DNA of 64,000 bases from Calycina herbarum (lineage: Eukaryota; Ascomycota; Leotiomycetes; Helotiales; Pezizellaceae), in NCBI GenBank assembly GCA_001414485.1, contig LLEY01000092.1, positions 124,001 to 188,000 on the forward strand, written 5' to 3'. The position numbers and the translations under genes are program-made. This document shows positions 48,882 through 59,114 of this stretch, in pieces (position 1 is the stretch's first letter; the number at the start of each line of letters is the position of its first letter). A model generated the notes under the pieces. The model did not search any database. It worked only from the letters and a program-made list of their open reading frames with translations, and was not told the DNA's origin.

Positions 48882-49570
48882 AGTTGCGATTTAAGCTTTA
48901 AATGGGTGGTTTGGTTTGGTTCCACTTATAATATCCGTGCACAAGAACAGCAAAAATTCTATTATTCCTCAGAACTATTATAAGAGCTCTCGGAGTCCCT
49001 GAGTTGTTGGTATCATCATCAGAGGAACCAAAGTCCTTTCTAGCTTGTGCACACCCCTCTAAGAACTCCTTATATGCCTCTGGTCCTTCCTGCCGCGCCT
49101 CCTCCGTATACTCGTTATATAGCCTTATCCCCTCCTTTGTCATCCCCTCCTTCTCTTGTTGTCTAACTCTCTCCCTTTCCTTCCTTTCCCTTCGCCTCTC
49201 CTTCTCCTTTCTTCGTCTTATCTTTATCCTTTTCTCGTAGTCCCTAGTATGCTATCTAATCCATTGCTCCCTTGAGAGTCCTGCTGCTTTAAGAATATCT
49301 CGAAAGATAAGCTTAATACACTCTTTACTTCGTCCGATATCCTCTACGATAGCTTATAGATCAGGTGTACTTAGGCTGTTATTGATTGCTTTATAGATAG
49401 CTTTCTTTTCTTCGTACGTCATTCGAGGGGCTATACCTTGGAGGCTTCGAGAGATAGGTAGAGAGATGTAGCTGTTATAGGTATAGTTTTTTGTTATTCT
49501 TACGCACGGATATTTTATATAACAAGTTGGAACCAAACCAAACCACCCATTTCAAGCTTAAATCGCAACT
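48882..49570. mobile_element. Terminal-inverted-repeat element with decayed internal reading frame
   Basis: Both ends start AGTTGCGATTTAAGCTT as inverted copies, matching over about 43 bp with one mismatch and then more loosely to about 80 bp (ATATCCGTGC). Inside, the minus strand holds pieces of a highly charged protein (RMTYEEKKAIYKAINNSLST; REREEREREVRQQEKEGMTK; EEARQEGPEAYKEFLEGCAQ) broken by stops. No clear target-site duplication is seen. The element splits a minus-strand gene remnant (GDDFGVYE on one side). The superfamily is not assigned. Confidence 0.7.
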
Positions 49571-50893
49571 CGTAAACGCCAAAGTCATCACCAAAACCTG
49601 GGCTTTCGGGAGTGATAGTTCGCTCAGAGACCTGGCTTGAAGGTTCGGCTGCAATTGTGGATTGGCTTCCCATGTGGTACTTCATTTGAAATTGAGCAAT
49701 GAAAGTGAGGTTTGAAAGTGAGGGTTTTCGGTCCTTCGTTGCCACCAGTTTTCTCGAGAATACCAGTTCTTCAAAAACTCCACCAAAAGAATTCTTTGGC
49801 GCTGTTGTTTTGAATAGCACTGCCAACAGGAGGTCTAAGAGCAGTCTTTGGTCCGTCCGGAGTCAGCCAGCTCTTAGAACTGTTGTGTACCAAAGGATGA
49901 AACTTCGCTTGCTATTTCGCTTGCTATTTCGCTTGTCCTGCCATCTCAACCTCGTTCAATTTATTGAGTCACGGCTCGTACCAACTGTCTTATGGCTACA
50001 ACTCTAAGCTCTGTGATTCTGTTCTCAGCGACAGCCAACTTGGATGTCTTCTGTTGAATGACGATTTTTCTCTCTTCAAGTTCGACGGAGCGGCGAAGGA
50101 GATCAGGCTTCAACTCTAGGACTTCAAGTTCAGCGCGACGCGCCTTGAGCTTTTCCATGGTGGCAAATTGACAGAGTCCTTCGTAAGCGCTTCCGCAGCA
50201 ATTTGCTTCTCAAGAAGGTTCTCCAGTTGTTGGTTGTACTTGAGTTTCAAGCTGGTGTAACTCAGGTCCAATTGGGAGAGCTTCCGCGGCCTTCCACTTT
50301 TCACGGAAGTCCTCCGAGAGGAGTATTCTCCCCAACAGTTAAATGCAAGTAACAGCACTCCAGCTTGGAGTCAACGATGAACGCATTCCTCCTCATAACT
50401 GCCACCTCGTACCCATTTGACTGTCGACAGCGGGCTCTATCATGAGAGGCTTGATGCTTGGACTGTTTGGTGGTCTTGGAGGAGCAGATTCAAGGAAGTC
50501 CTCGTCCTCGTCCTCCAACAACAAGATAAGCCCGAATTGCGGGCATTCCCAGGCAAGTTGTGAGACCAATTTTACTTCCCCAATGGGGAAGCGAGGCTGG
50601 TTCTTGTTCTTGAGGCTGACCTCGATGATACGGGCTCCGTCTCCGCCCAATTTGAAGGGCGATTTTGGGGGGCATGGCGGAGAGGGAGATGGGAGGGTGA
50701 GCCTTTTTGTTTCTGCAAAGTGGACCCAGAGACCTGAACCCTGGTTTCTGAGCTGACATTTTCCAACCTGTTCTTGGGGTTCGGACTCTTGATTGATGCC
50801 TCCAGCCCGGTTATTTCTTGGTAGCGTCGAGACCTCAACGCGCGCCTCCAACTTGTGCCAGCGAGGGTTGATATAAGGTACCGGTCCAAACAA
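49571..50893 (-). pseudogene. Decayed copy B of the WLTP family with coiled-coil segment
   Basis: Minus-strand pieces in several frames. From the upstream side: IIEVSLKNKNQPRFPIGEVK and an acidic LLEDEDEDFLESAPPRPPNS, a stop at 50393, then LKLKYNQQLENLLEKQIAAE in one frame and MEKLKARRAELEVLELKPDL in another (a coiled coil). A 12-bp repeat (GCAAGCGAAATA, about 2.5 copies near 49.91-49.94 kb) comes next, then SKSWLTPDGPKTALRPPVGS, which parallels KNWLTPEKPKTA of copy A. The frame shifts again to SFGGVFEELVFSRKL. Several frameshifts and stops make a functional product unlikely. The downstream side is cut by the inverted-repeat element. Confidence 0.5.
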
Positions 50894-51087
50894 GCCAGGG
50901 GTGGCGGGGCTAAGCGGGCCATCGCACCTAGCGAGGACATTCGCTCTGGGTGCTCAGAGGAGCCAGCCTAATCATTATCCTTGTCGGCCTCATAGAAGTT
51001 CAAGATACGTGTATCTAAATTTATCGAGCAAATCGCACCATTTTGATCCCGTGAGAGGTTTGTCGAGGTCAAGCCAATTGCACCAAG

Positions 51088-51567
51088 CTAGCACGGAACT
51101 CTTCGTTTTTCGATCCCGCTTTGGCGGCGAAGGACTTGTCGCGGAGTCTCTATACAGAACGCTTGCTCGGGGAGTTGCGTTATATAAATCGTCCGATGGA
51201 ACTCTTGCCGAATGGTGAGCTCGCGAGGGTCTAGGAGTTTGGTTATATACGCCTCCAGAAGCCCGAGCAGAATAACTGTCTGGTCGTCGTGGCCGCGGTC
51301 TTGCTGCAGCAGTACTGGTAGAGGAGTCTCGATAATGGCCAGGTCGTGCCGAATTACTGTCTTGTCTTGGCTTAGGCTTAGGAGGAGTTGCGTCGATTCG
51401 AACTGCAGCGAGGTTTGCGGGTTTTGAGCTCCAATGGCATTAAGCCAGGCAAGTCCTTGCCTTGGGTCCTCACTGAGAAATCGTTGACTTTGGTAATATT
51501 GGGAATTGTTTGTAATGAAAACTGGTATGTAGCTCACGGGGACGTCAGGTTGTCTGTCATAGGGCAC
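51088..51567 (-). pseudogene. Open 159-codon frame, unknown family (DVPVSYIPVF segment, copy 1)
   Basis: Minus-strand frame beginning PYDRQPDVPVSYIPVFITN and continuing as a Leu/Gln-rich helical protein (QTSLQFESTQLLLSLSQDKT; VILLGLLEAYITKLLDPREL). The frame is open for 159 codons and looks coding. The next segment at 51.69-51.94 kb repeats its first 19 residues, and the surrounding region is decayed, so I place it among remnants although it could still be expressed. No catalytic motif or signal peptide is seen. Confidence 0.4.
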
Positions 51568-51689
51568 AGTCTACCAGCAGGAAGTCGAGACGTGACGACA
51601 AGCCATCTCCGATCAAGCAAACGGGGTCTTTCTATGGGCGATTCTCTTCGTCCAAAGAACCGTTAAGCGTGGGATGTCTCTCCCTCAAA

Positions 51690-51935
51690 TAATGACATGT
51701 CATTCTGGTTCACCACACAACAATGCTTCGGCCATTTCAAGATTGTCGTTAAACACTGTTCCCTGCTGCTCGTGGATTCTTCCAATCAAAGCGTCGATGA
51801 TGGTTCCAGAGGGGGGGACTTTTTGCCATCAGCATGGCAGCCACGATACCAACATTACCCCTCTCAACGGCTGTTTGTAATGAAAACTGGTATATAGCTC
51901 ACAGGGACGTCAGGGTTGGTGTCATATGCGGCCAT
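51690..51935 (-). pseudogene. Frameshifted copy 2 of the DVPVSYIPVF segment
   Basis: Opens MAAYDTNPDVPVSYIPVFIT on the minus strand, then loses frame. Coding-like text continues in a second frame (AVERGNVGIVAAMLMAKS) and a third (GTIIDALIGRIHEQQGTVFN to EMAEALLCGEPE and a stop). At least two frameshifts. The 40 bp start is nearly the same DNA as at 51505-51550. Confidence 0.5.
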
Positions 51936-52005
51936 CGTATTTTGCGTGTGAATTGATGCCATTTTTGGGTGAAAATTGGAGGAAGTGGTAAGACAGCGGT
52001 GTTGA

Positions 52006-52251
52006 CTAGGTCTTCTCTTGGCGGGAAAACCGCTGTCGATTGACGGTACTGATAATTTTGATGGACATTACGCAGCTGGGGTCGTGAGACTTGTTACATC
52101 GTCTTCTTGAAGTTCTAGAGTCGCGCGCTCGGTGCTTCTTGACAAATTCCACGTTGGTGGTACCAACGGCGACCGAAGTTGGAAGCGAATGTGAATTTGC
52201 GGTGTTCTCCTTTCCTGGTATGTTGTCCTCGTCAAAAAGACTAATGTTCAA
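52006..52251 (-). pseudogene. VEFVKKHRAR segment, copy 2
   Basis: 81-codon minus-strand frame with LFDEDNIPGKENTANSHSLP followed by SVAVGTTNVEFVKKHRARDS, matching the 45.75 kb fragment. Isolated from other exons by decayed sequence. Confidence 0.4.
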
Positions 52252-52916
52252 GGTACGCGTATCGAATGTATACGATATAATCCAGCCTTCTCTCTTTCAT
52301 GGCGAGAGGAAAGGGAGCTCTATCTGCGAGAAAGGTCATTAGCAAAAAATACTTTTCCATTTTGAATTTCACCTACTTACTCTGGAGCCAGGAAGTTAAC
52401 TGGGGTGGGAGAAAGTGGCAGAGGAATGGTATCAGATAACGTGGTTAAGTAACTCAACAGTGGCAATGAGAATATCCAGTCCAGTTCCCCAAAGGCTATC
52501 ATTAAAACGGAGTATTCAGAAATAGTGGCTGTTCCAATGACTGGTGTAAAGTACCATGCCGCCATGGTTGAGGATGAGGACACTGACAATCGACTTTTCG
52601 AAGGTACTCGCTACCGTGTCCATAATCGTTTTCTTGTTACCGAATTGGACATTCGTTTGATTTTTCGATTCCAGGAGTAAAGCTGTTGTAGCTATCATTC
52701 TCGCTGCTATTGTGGGATCGTCCGTGTCGGGAATGAGTGGCTACGCTGCCCATGGCAGCAGACATAAGCGAGGATCCGGTAGGTCGACTTTAGTATTCTC
52801 CAGCTTCCTCTCTTACAAACATTGACAGCGAGGAGGGAAAAAGGGTCTATCGACAGATAAACTCATTAGCAAAGAAGACTCCCAATATTGAGCTGCTACT
52901 ACTTACTCTCTTAGGA

Positions 52917-54130
52917 TTAGGATCGAGAGGCTTGAGATGGGTCCACCGTGGGGACCACTCTCTCACAGAACCCTCCCTCAAAGTATGAGTCTTGGCAGAT
53001 GGCACAGACGAATCTGGGGTCCTGGACACAATCCGAAATTCTTAAGTCCACCAATATTGTCGTGGTGCTGTTGGTCCGAACACGCCAAGGTGTTGCATAA
53101 GGCGAGGTTCCGTTTGCTTTCGAGCTTGAACGTGAACGCTGTCCTTCTCCAGGAGGCATCTGGGATTCGGATTGCGGAGGTGGAATATATGCCAGCGCAG
53201 GTAAATCTCCACTTTGTCGAGGCATTACAATTCCGGCGTCTTTACCCATCAATGACAAGTCGCCCACACCAGAAGCTGCCAGCTCGGCCAAAGTTGGCTT
53301 TCTGCTGTTCTTCATAGTACAGTCGGAAATAAACTTGACGTACCACTAGGGAAGTCAGTCAGTCATATGTCAGTGCGGGAGGAGAAAATCCTGGATGAGT
53401 ACTTACCATGATCAAGTCATATGGAGCGTCCTTCCTGGGGCCGATTGTCCAGAGAGTGCGCCAGTCTTCGGCGTGGGGAGCGTGACCAAGCTCATAGGCC
53501 TTGCCCCCACCAATGCCAGGGTAGTAGACAATGTCATCCTTCAGGAGAGGATCATAGTCGCGTTAGACACGATCAATAAGTGTCTCCAACAAGGTGACAG
53601 TGGCTGTAACTTCCTTTGAGTTTGTGGTGCGTAGCAAGCACAGGCAGATCTCAATTTGGCTGCTCGGAGGCGCTTGAACGGCTCGATCACAACTGGAGAG
53701 GTGGACGACTCGGAAACTATCCGAGAAATTGAAGTTCTTTGAAGCCACGATCAGGAGCGCGACGAGAAGGGCCTGTCGGTCGTTAGTATCACTCAAGGGG
53801 TTGGGTTTGAGATGGATGGTGGGTGAACACTGACCCTGAGCTCGAACAAGAGAGATCCGGTGGGTTAGAGAATGGAATCCAACAGGCTCGAGGAGTCGAG
53901 AAAGGGATGCTCGGAGCTTGGAAGGGTTGACGCCAGGAAGCGTGGATATTGCGCACTTGGGTTGATACCCTCGAAGGCATCCCTGAAGATGTCAGCTTCA
54001 ATCTGTTGCGCGATCGAGTAATATATGCCTTCAACGAGATCTCGAGAACTTACAGATCTGCGCGCCTGAGCGAGAAGCTGGCAAAGAATTCAGAGAAGGC
54101 TGTAGCTTGTGAAGAAGGAACGGAGGGTTA
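52917..54130 (-). pseudogene. Multi-exon gene remnant with two TAA stops
   Basis: Unknown family. Three consecutive exons are intact in splice sites and phase: 54002-53835, 53772-53407 and 53345 onward, with introns of 62 nt (perfect TACTAAC branch) and 61 nt, all phase 0. They encode FRDAFEGINPSAQYPRFLAS, KNFNFSDSFRVVHLSSCDRA, KDDIVYYPGIGGGKAYELGH and NSRKPTLAELAASGVGDLSL. Only two in-frame stops interrupt them, at 53865-53867 and 53563-53565. In each case TAA stands where CAA (Gln) would read well, a C-to-T change at CpA. The third exon ends in a Cys pair (VCAICQDSYFEGGF) before a GTGAGA donor or a stop at 52917. The 5' exon near 54.05-54.13 kb does not join in phase as read. Confidence 0.55.
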
Positions 54131-56204
54131 AGTAGCTATTGTGACGTATGAAAGAGATGGATGGTGTAGCCTACAAATTGAGCGTGGAAGGTTAAAAGCT
54201 GAAAACTGTTGTGCGCCGAGACAATTAGCGTGGGAACTACCTAGGTCAACCTAGCCCAAAGGCTACGTCAACCTACCACTTTTGAACCACTAGGGGCACA
54301 CTTGAAACAAAAAAAAAGCTGCATCATTGGAATAAAAGAGTATAATTGGTCTAGTTCCAGTCAAGGCAAGTTGGATTGGACAGGTGGGAGCTTGGGAATA
54401 AGGAAGTGATCCTCTTGCGTCCATGATATTAGCCGAATTTTGCCCCTTTTTCAGAAGTGGAGGGAGATGCGCAAAACTTTGACGGTGAAAACCAGGATAA
54501 TTCAGCAGCACATGCTTATTCAACTGTCCAAACATACTTTGCACACGTAGGAAGATAATTTGACATGTTTGTATGTGCGGAAAAAGGTGGAGTGAAAAAA
54601 ACAGCTCTGAGAACCCAGCGTGCGTTCACACGACCATACTCAAACATTGCACTAAACATTGTAGTAATTAATCACTGATAAAACCCTATCTCTGATCCAA
54701 TACCTGTAGGATACGGTTCATAATTATCCAACAAGTACCTAAAATGGAAACCCCAGGTTTTTGTGATGATCCTTTACCCCTGTTTTGATGATTGGCTGAC
54801 TGTTCAGGAACCCTCTCAGCATAGTAATAGTGACAACCACAAAACTTCAAACCATTCTCTCCATAGAATTATTCTGTACGTAAAATTATACTGCGATTAT
54901 TCTATTGCGAATGAACACTGTTTGATGGTTGACCATTCCTCTTTTTTAACATATTATGATTTAAGGAACCTGGAAATATAACATCAAAGAGTGACTAAAC
55001 AATCTAATTTGCCTGAAACAGACAGTGTGCCCTAAGCCAATAATGACTATAAGTGTGGATATTCTTCCATCTATAGCCATCTACGGGCTACAACAGTGTA
55101 ATTGAAAGAGAGCCTTTGCTCCCATCGATATCACCATCATGAGGTCTAATTTCAGTCGTGGATATATGCTCTGTGAATGTGTTGGGAATGGACAACCAAT
55201 GGGCTTTCCATGAACTATTCTAAAACACCCAGCTTTCTTTCGGTGCAATATAGAAGCGATGAACATTCAAAGATGCAGTAAATATGCTCTTGTGCTAAAA
55301 ATTTAGAGCAACAAGTATTGGTTTCCCTAAGAAGAACTAGAACAACAAGAGCTATACACTACCGCTTTGAATTTCCCTTGTAAGGAAGAGATTGAACAGA
55401 AGACAAAACTCTTAAATCTTGTAAACATTTCTTTTTGAGGTCTTGCGGAAATTGGATACTACGGAGTCCTAATGCATATCCCTTTTTGATGTTTAAGTTA
55501 AGGAATGTTTGAGTTTTAAAAACAGGATATCAAAAGATATTGAAGGCTTGAAGACCTTCAAAGTTCATGTGAGAACTAACGCATTGTGAAGAATGTAATT
55601 GACAGTCATAGTTCTATTGTAGATTCTAGAAAGGTAGCCAAAAAATAGACTTCTATTTTTCCCCAGCGTTGCAAATGCCTATCTATGTCTCTATGGGTGT
55701 TGTCTGAGGAACATCTGCTACAAAACAAACACAGAATAGGTATCTATCTTGTGACATACCTCGTGGTTTTGAGGTTCCAACAAACACTATTGTTTGTTTC
55801 CCTGTTGGCTCAACTCCCTCCCCCCAAAGCTTCATGACTGCTATTAGGGACTGATTGTACCACAAGCTGTTAGTTTCAGTATTCTGTCGCCCAATTTTTC
55901 CAAGCCCTCTCAATAAATAGCTGGGACTAAAGGGAAATGATTGAAGGAGCAATAGTGATAACAAGAGGGATGCATAACAGAATCTTTGACGGATGTATGG
56001 AATGCAGTTGAGGGGCACCCATCAACAATGGCATGCATTCAATTTGCAGACCCTTTTAAGAAAGTGATGGTTGTGAGGGTGAATTGCTTAGTGAATGAGG
56101 CTGCGCAAAAATATGAGCTTTTGATGTGTGTGGGCTTGATAAAGTCATCCACGCGTCTGAACTTTTCCTTTCCACCTCATCAACCGCGCACCACAACCAC
56201 CAAG
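54131..56204. other. AT-rich gene-free interval
   Basis: About 2.1 kb, A/T-rich, with no frame longer than about 110 codons and no resemblance to known families. It marks the right border of the decayed region and includes the promoter side of the 567-residue gene. Confidence 0.5.
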
Positions 56205-57908
56205 ATGGAGCAATTCGGCGTCAGAAGAGAGGATTTCGGTTTCCCAACGAACCATCGTCTGCATCAGCCAACCCCGTCACGCGTCACACCTGGCCCCAGT
56301 GCCATGGAGCAAGCTATAAAGCAAGCGCCAACCTTGCAGGACCTTTACGACTGTCTTCGCGACTCGCCCGAGTACAAGGTCGTGCAACTGTTTATAGAGC
56401 GACTGCAAATCGAAGAGAACCCCAACATGGAGGAGATCTATCAGATGTATCTCGACAAGGGCAACAAGCCGATGAAGAAGCTCGTCTTCAAGGCCAAGGG
56501 CGGTTATCCAAAGGACGTCGAGATCGATCCGGCAGCGAATTGGGGTATTTGGCAACGTATGCATGGCAATCCAGAGATGCATCGACGATACCCTCTCGAC
56601 CACGTCCCATATCCTCCTCAAAACATGGAGATTAAGTGGGTATCACCCGACGACCCTGATTATCCACCGGACGACGTCGATTCGACCATGCTCTCCCATC
56701 AAGACAACGATTGCCCAACCCCTACCCTCTCACCTCGAATTCCCCCAGAGAGCATGGAACAATTGGCGCAAGCACATCATGCTGCCGCGACTTTTCACGA
56801 TGCTGATGACGCTATCTTCTTTCCTGCCGCTGGCCAACAAATGACAACTGATAGATTGCCTCACGAAGCTGAGATCAAGGTCCATCCGTCCATCCACCAC
56901 CACAAGTCCCGAAAGACCAGACAACAAGAGGCATATGAGCAACTCATCGCAATCCGTGATGCGGGATCTTCATACAACTCATACGCCACGCCAGCAGGAA
57001 GCTCCAGTGGTCATCAATATGCCGAAAATGCGTCTGGCCTTCCAGCAATGCACCAATTCAGCGCCAGCAATACCCCAACCGTGTCTAGATCCATGCAAAA
57101 ATCTGCATCGCAGATTGCAAGAGGGATCGGTGCCAAGCTCACTGCCAACGCCAAAGAAGGAAATCGATTGCAAACCCAACGAGCAAGCTTGACGAGCCAA
57201 CTTCGACCAGAATCCCCTGCATTCAACTTCCAGAGCTCCTCTCGAAAGACGTCCAACGAGTCGCAAGGCAGTGCTACAGCTTCGAACCTCGGAACTTCGC
57301 ACCTCGCAACTTCGAACATCGGCAAAGGAAACCACACGAATGAGCTTCTTGAAATTCTCCGCCAAACTGGCTCCGCAAGCGCTACACCACAAGCCAAAGT
57401 CCATCATGCCCTTCATCCAAGTACGCAGCCAGATCTCATGGAGACTATTGGAAAGTCAGCAGGTCCCCCACACAATGAATTCGCTCCATGGAAGCAACAA
57501 CAAGGTCAAGAACACACTGGTTTATTCAGCTCAAGCGGCATTGGTTCTTTAGCTGGATACCCCCCAGGTTACCATCCAGCCACCAGCTTGAAGCATAGTC
57601 AACCCCATCTCAGAAAATACATTCAAGAACAAAGTGGCTCTCTTGGCTCAAGCAGCATGGGCTCTTCGTCTGGCTATCTCCAAAGCTTCCAACAAGGCGG
57701 CAACTTCTATAGACCAGATGCACGAACCTCGCAACTTCAGCCAGCACCACGTGGTCCATCTGGCCATTCCGGACGAGCAAACCAAATTCCAAGCGAAGCC
57801 AAGCAAGTCCCATTGACCCAAGGAGAGATGAATTTTGGAAGCGGTCAAGCAAAGCCTTTCAACTTCACCGCCCCAAGCACCGATCTCAACTTCAAGCCGC
57901 AATTTTGA
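56205..57908 (+). CDS. Hypothetical protein, 567 residues, conserved-looking N-terminal module
   Basis: Single exon. The frame is open further upstream to 55986, but the Met at 56205 (MEQFGVRREDFGFPTNHRLH) follows a leader with A-rich context (ACCAAGATGG) and is preferred. Residues about 25-150 look structured: a helical segment (SPEYKVVQLFIERLQIEENP, MEEIYQMYLDKGNKP) and then a basic-aromatic stretch (KKLVFKAKGGYPKDVEIDPA, NWGIWQRMHGNPEMHRRYPL). The remaining 400 residues are rich in Ser, Gln, Asn, His, Gly and Pro and probably disordered, with repeats such as LGTSHLATSNIGKGNH and SLGSSSMGSSSGY. No signal peptide, membrane span or catalytic motif is seen. Composition suggests a nuclear or scaffold protein, but no function can be assigned. 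Confidence 0.65.
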   Translation: MEQFGVRREDFGFPTNHRLHQPTPSRVTPGPSAMEQAIKQAPTLQDLYDCLRDSPEYKVVQLFIERLQIEENPNMEEIYQMYLDKGNKPMKKLVFKAKGGYPKDVEIDPAANWGIWQRMHGNPEMHRRYPLDHVPYPPQNMEIKWVSPDDPDYPPDDVDSTMLSHQDNDCPTPTLSPRIPPESMEQLAQAHHAAATFHDADDAIFFPAAGQQMTTDRLPHEAEIKVHPSIHHHKSRKTRQQEAYEQLIAIRDAGSSYNSYATPAGSSSGHQYAENASGLPAMHQFSASNTPTVSRSMQKSASQIARGIGAKLTANAKEGNRLQTQRASLTSQLRPESPAFNFQSSSRKTSNESQGSATASNLGTSHLATSNIGKGNHTNELLEILRQTGSASATPQAKVHHALHPSTQPDLMETIGKSAGPPHNEFAPWKQQQGQEHTGLFSSSGIGSLAGYPPGYHPATSLKHSQPHLRKYIQEQSGSLGSSSMGSSSGYLQSFQQGGNFYRPDARTSQLQPAPRGPSGHSGRANQIPSEAKQVPLTQGEMNFGSGQAKPFNFTAPSTDLNFKPQF

Positions 57909-59114
57909 ATGTAGTTGGTTTGGCCATCAATGGACGTTTGGATGTTTTAGTACGACTTGGACACTTTGAACCTCTTCCTTGGTCATCGTTTTTCTTTGGC
58001 AGGATTCTTTTCATTCCCTTTCTGTATTTCTTCTTCTTCTTGAGTACTTGTCTCTTGACAAAAAGTTCTGGTACTTCCAGGCTGCTCTTGAGCAATGGTT
58101 TCTTGAAAAGGAGTTTTACGAATGATTTCTTCTTTTTGTAATGGATGCGCGTTTTGCGCTTGGGGATTTTCTTTGGGCATGGTACAAACGAATACCAAGT
58201 TTGCATCATGAGAGAGGATGAGCCCATATCTCAAGGACGAGGTCTCTTTGGTTGACGCAAGGAAACAAAACAACTGCAACTGTAAACTCAAAATGATTCT
58301 TCAGTAGACAGAAATAAAACACACAAGTAATACTTGTTAACTTATTATGGCTGATTGACTTGTGAAATTACTCATACCACCAGCTCATTAGAGGTTAAGA
58401 ATGTTAGGCAGAATGCACCAGAATTGCTACTGGCAGTAAGGAGCACTGGCTTTACCTCTTCTCCTAGTCCATATAAGTATATAATTCAGGATATGCATCA
58501 AGAAGACTCACCGTAGCTATGAAGTACTCGCTCGAAGTCTTGTCTCGTCGTTGTAGTAATATTGAGACCAACTAGCCATAGTAGCAAAGCAAGAGGAGAA
58601 ACGAAAGATACAGGACATGGCCCAACTAAAAGAAGGGGATTGGCGTTGTATAACCAACTTAACTGCGAAGTGAAGTTGTCGTCGGAGAGAAACCGATTAC
58701 GCTACCACCACTACGGAAAATATAAAACCCCGGCCTCCGCACTCCGCAGTTCCCCTCTTTCTACGATAATACAACTTTCTGTATATCTTCGAGTTCTTAG
58801 CACTAGATTCTCCCATCAATTCTCGGAACTCTCTTTATATTTCCATTCGCTCCCCTCCATATCTATCTTCTGTAAGTGCAAAACCAGGGTACGCAATGCG
58901 AAAATTAAGGTAGCAATGCCCTGTGGAGTTAGGGAGTTGGAACATTGCGCGTTCAGAAGCGCAGCCGCCCCTTTCCTAGGTATCTATTTCCAGATTTTTA
59001 GCATCCAGTCTCAAGTTAAGTGTTCTCAATTCTCAGTCATTCACGCAAGTATCCCATACTCCCAGCACCAGCAATGATTTCCCCTTCGGCGTCGTCGTAG
59101 AAAAAAGAATTGCA
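57909..59114. other. Intergenic, no gene seen
   Basis: 1.2 kb between two plus-strand genes. A 171-codon frame (58562-59077) sits in the probable promoter and leader of the next gene and lacks conserved features. A Lys-rich minus-strand frame at 57892-58227 is a translation of low-complexity 3' sequence. Confidence 0.5.

Noticed and set aside
57892..58291. Lys-rich minus-strand frames downstream of the 567-residue gene
   Set aside because: Translation of T/C-rich 3' sequence; no conserved look and overlaps another frame of equal quality.
58562..59077. 171-codon plus-strand frame before the DUF5672 gene
   Set aside because: Sits in the likely promoter and leader, has no motif and several rare-looking Cys/His patches.
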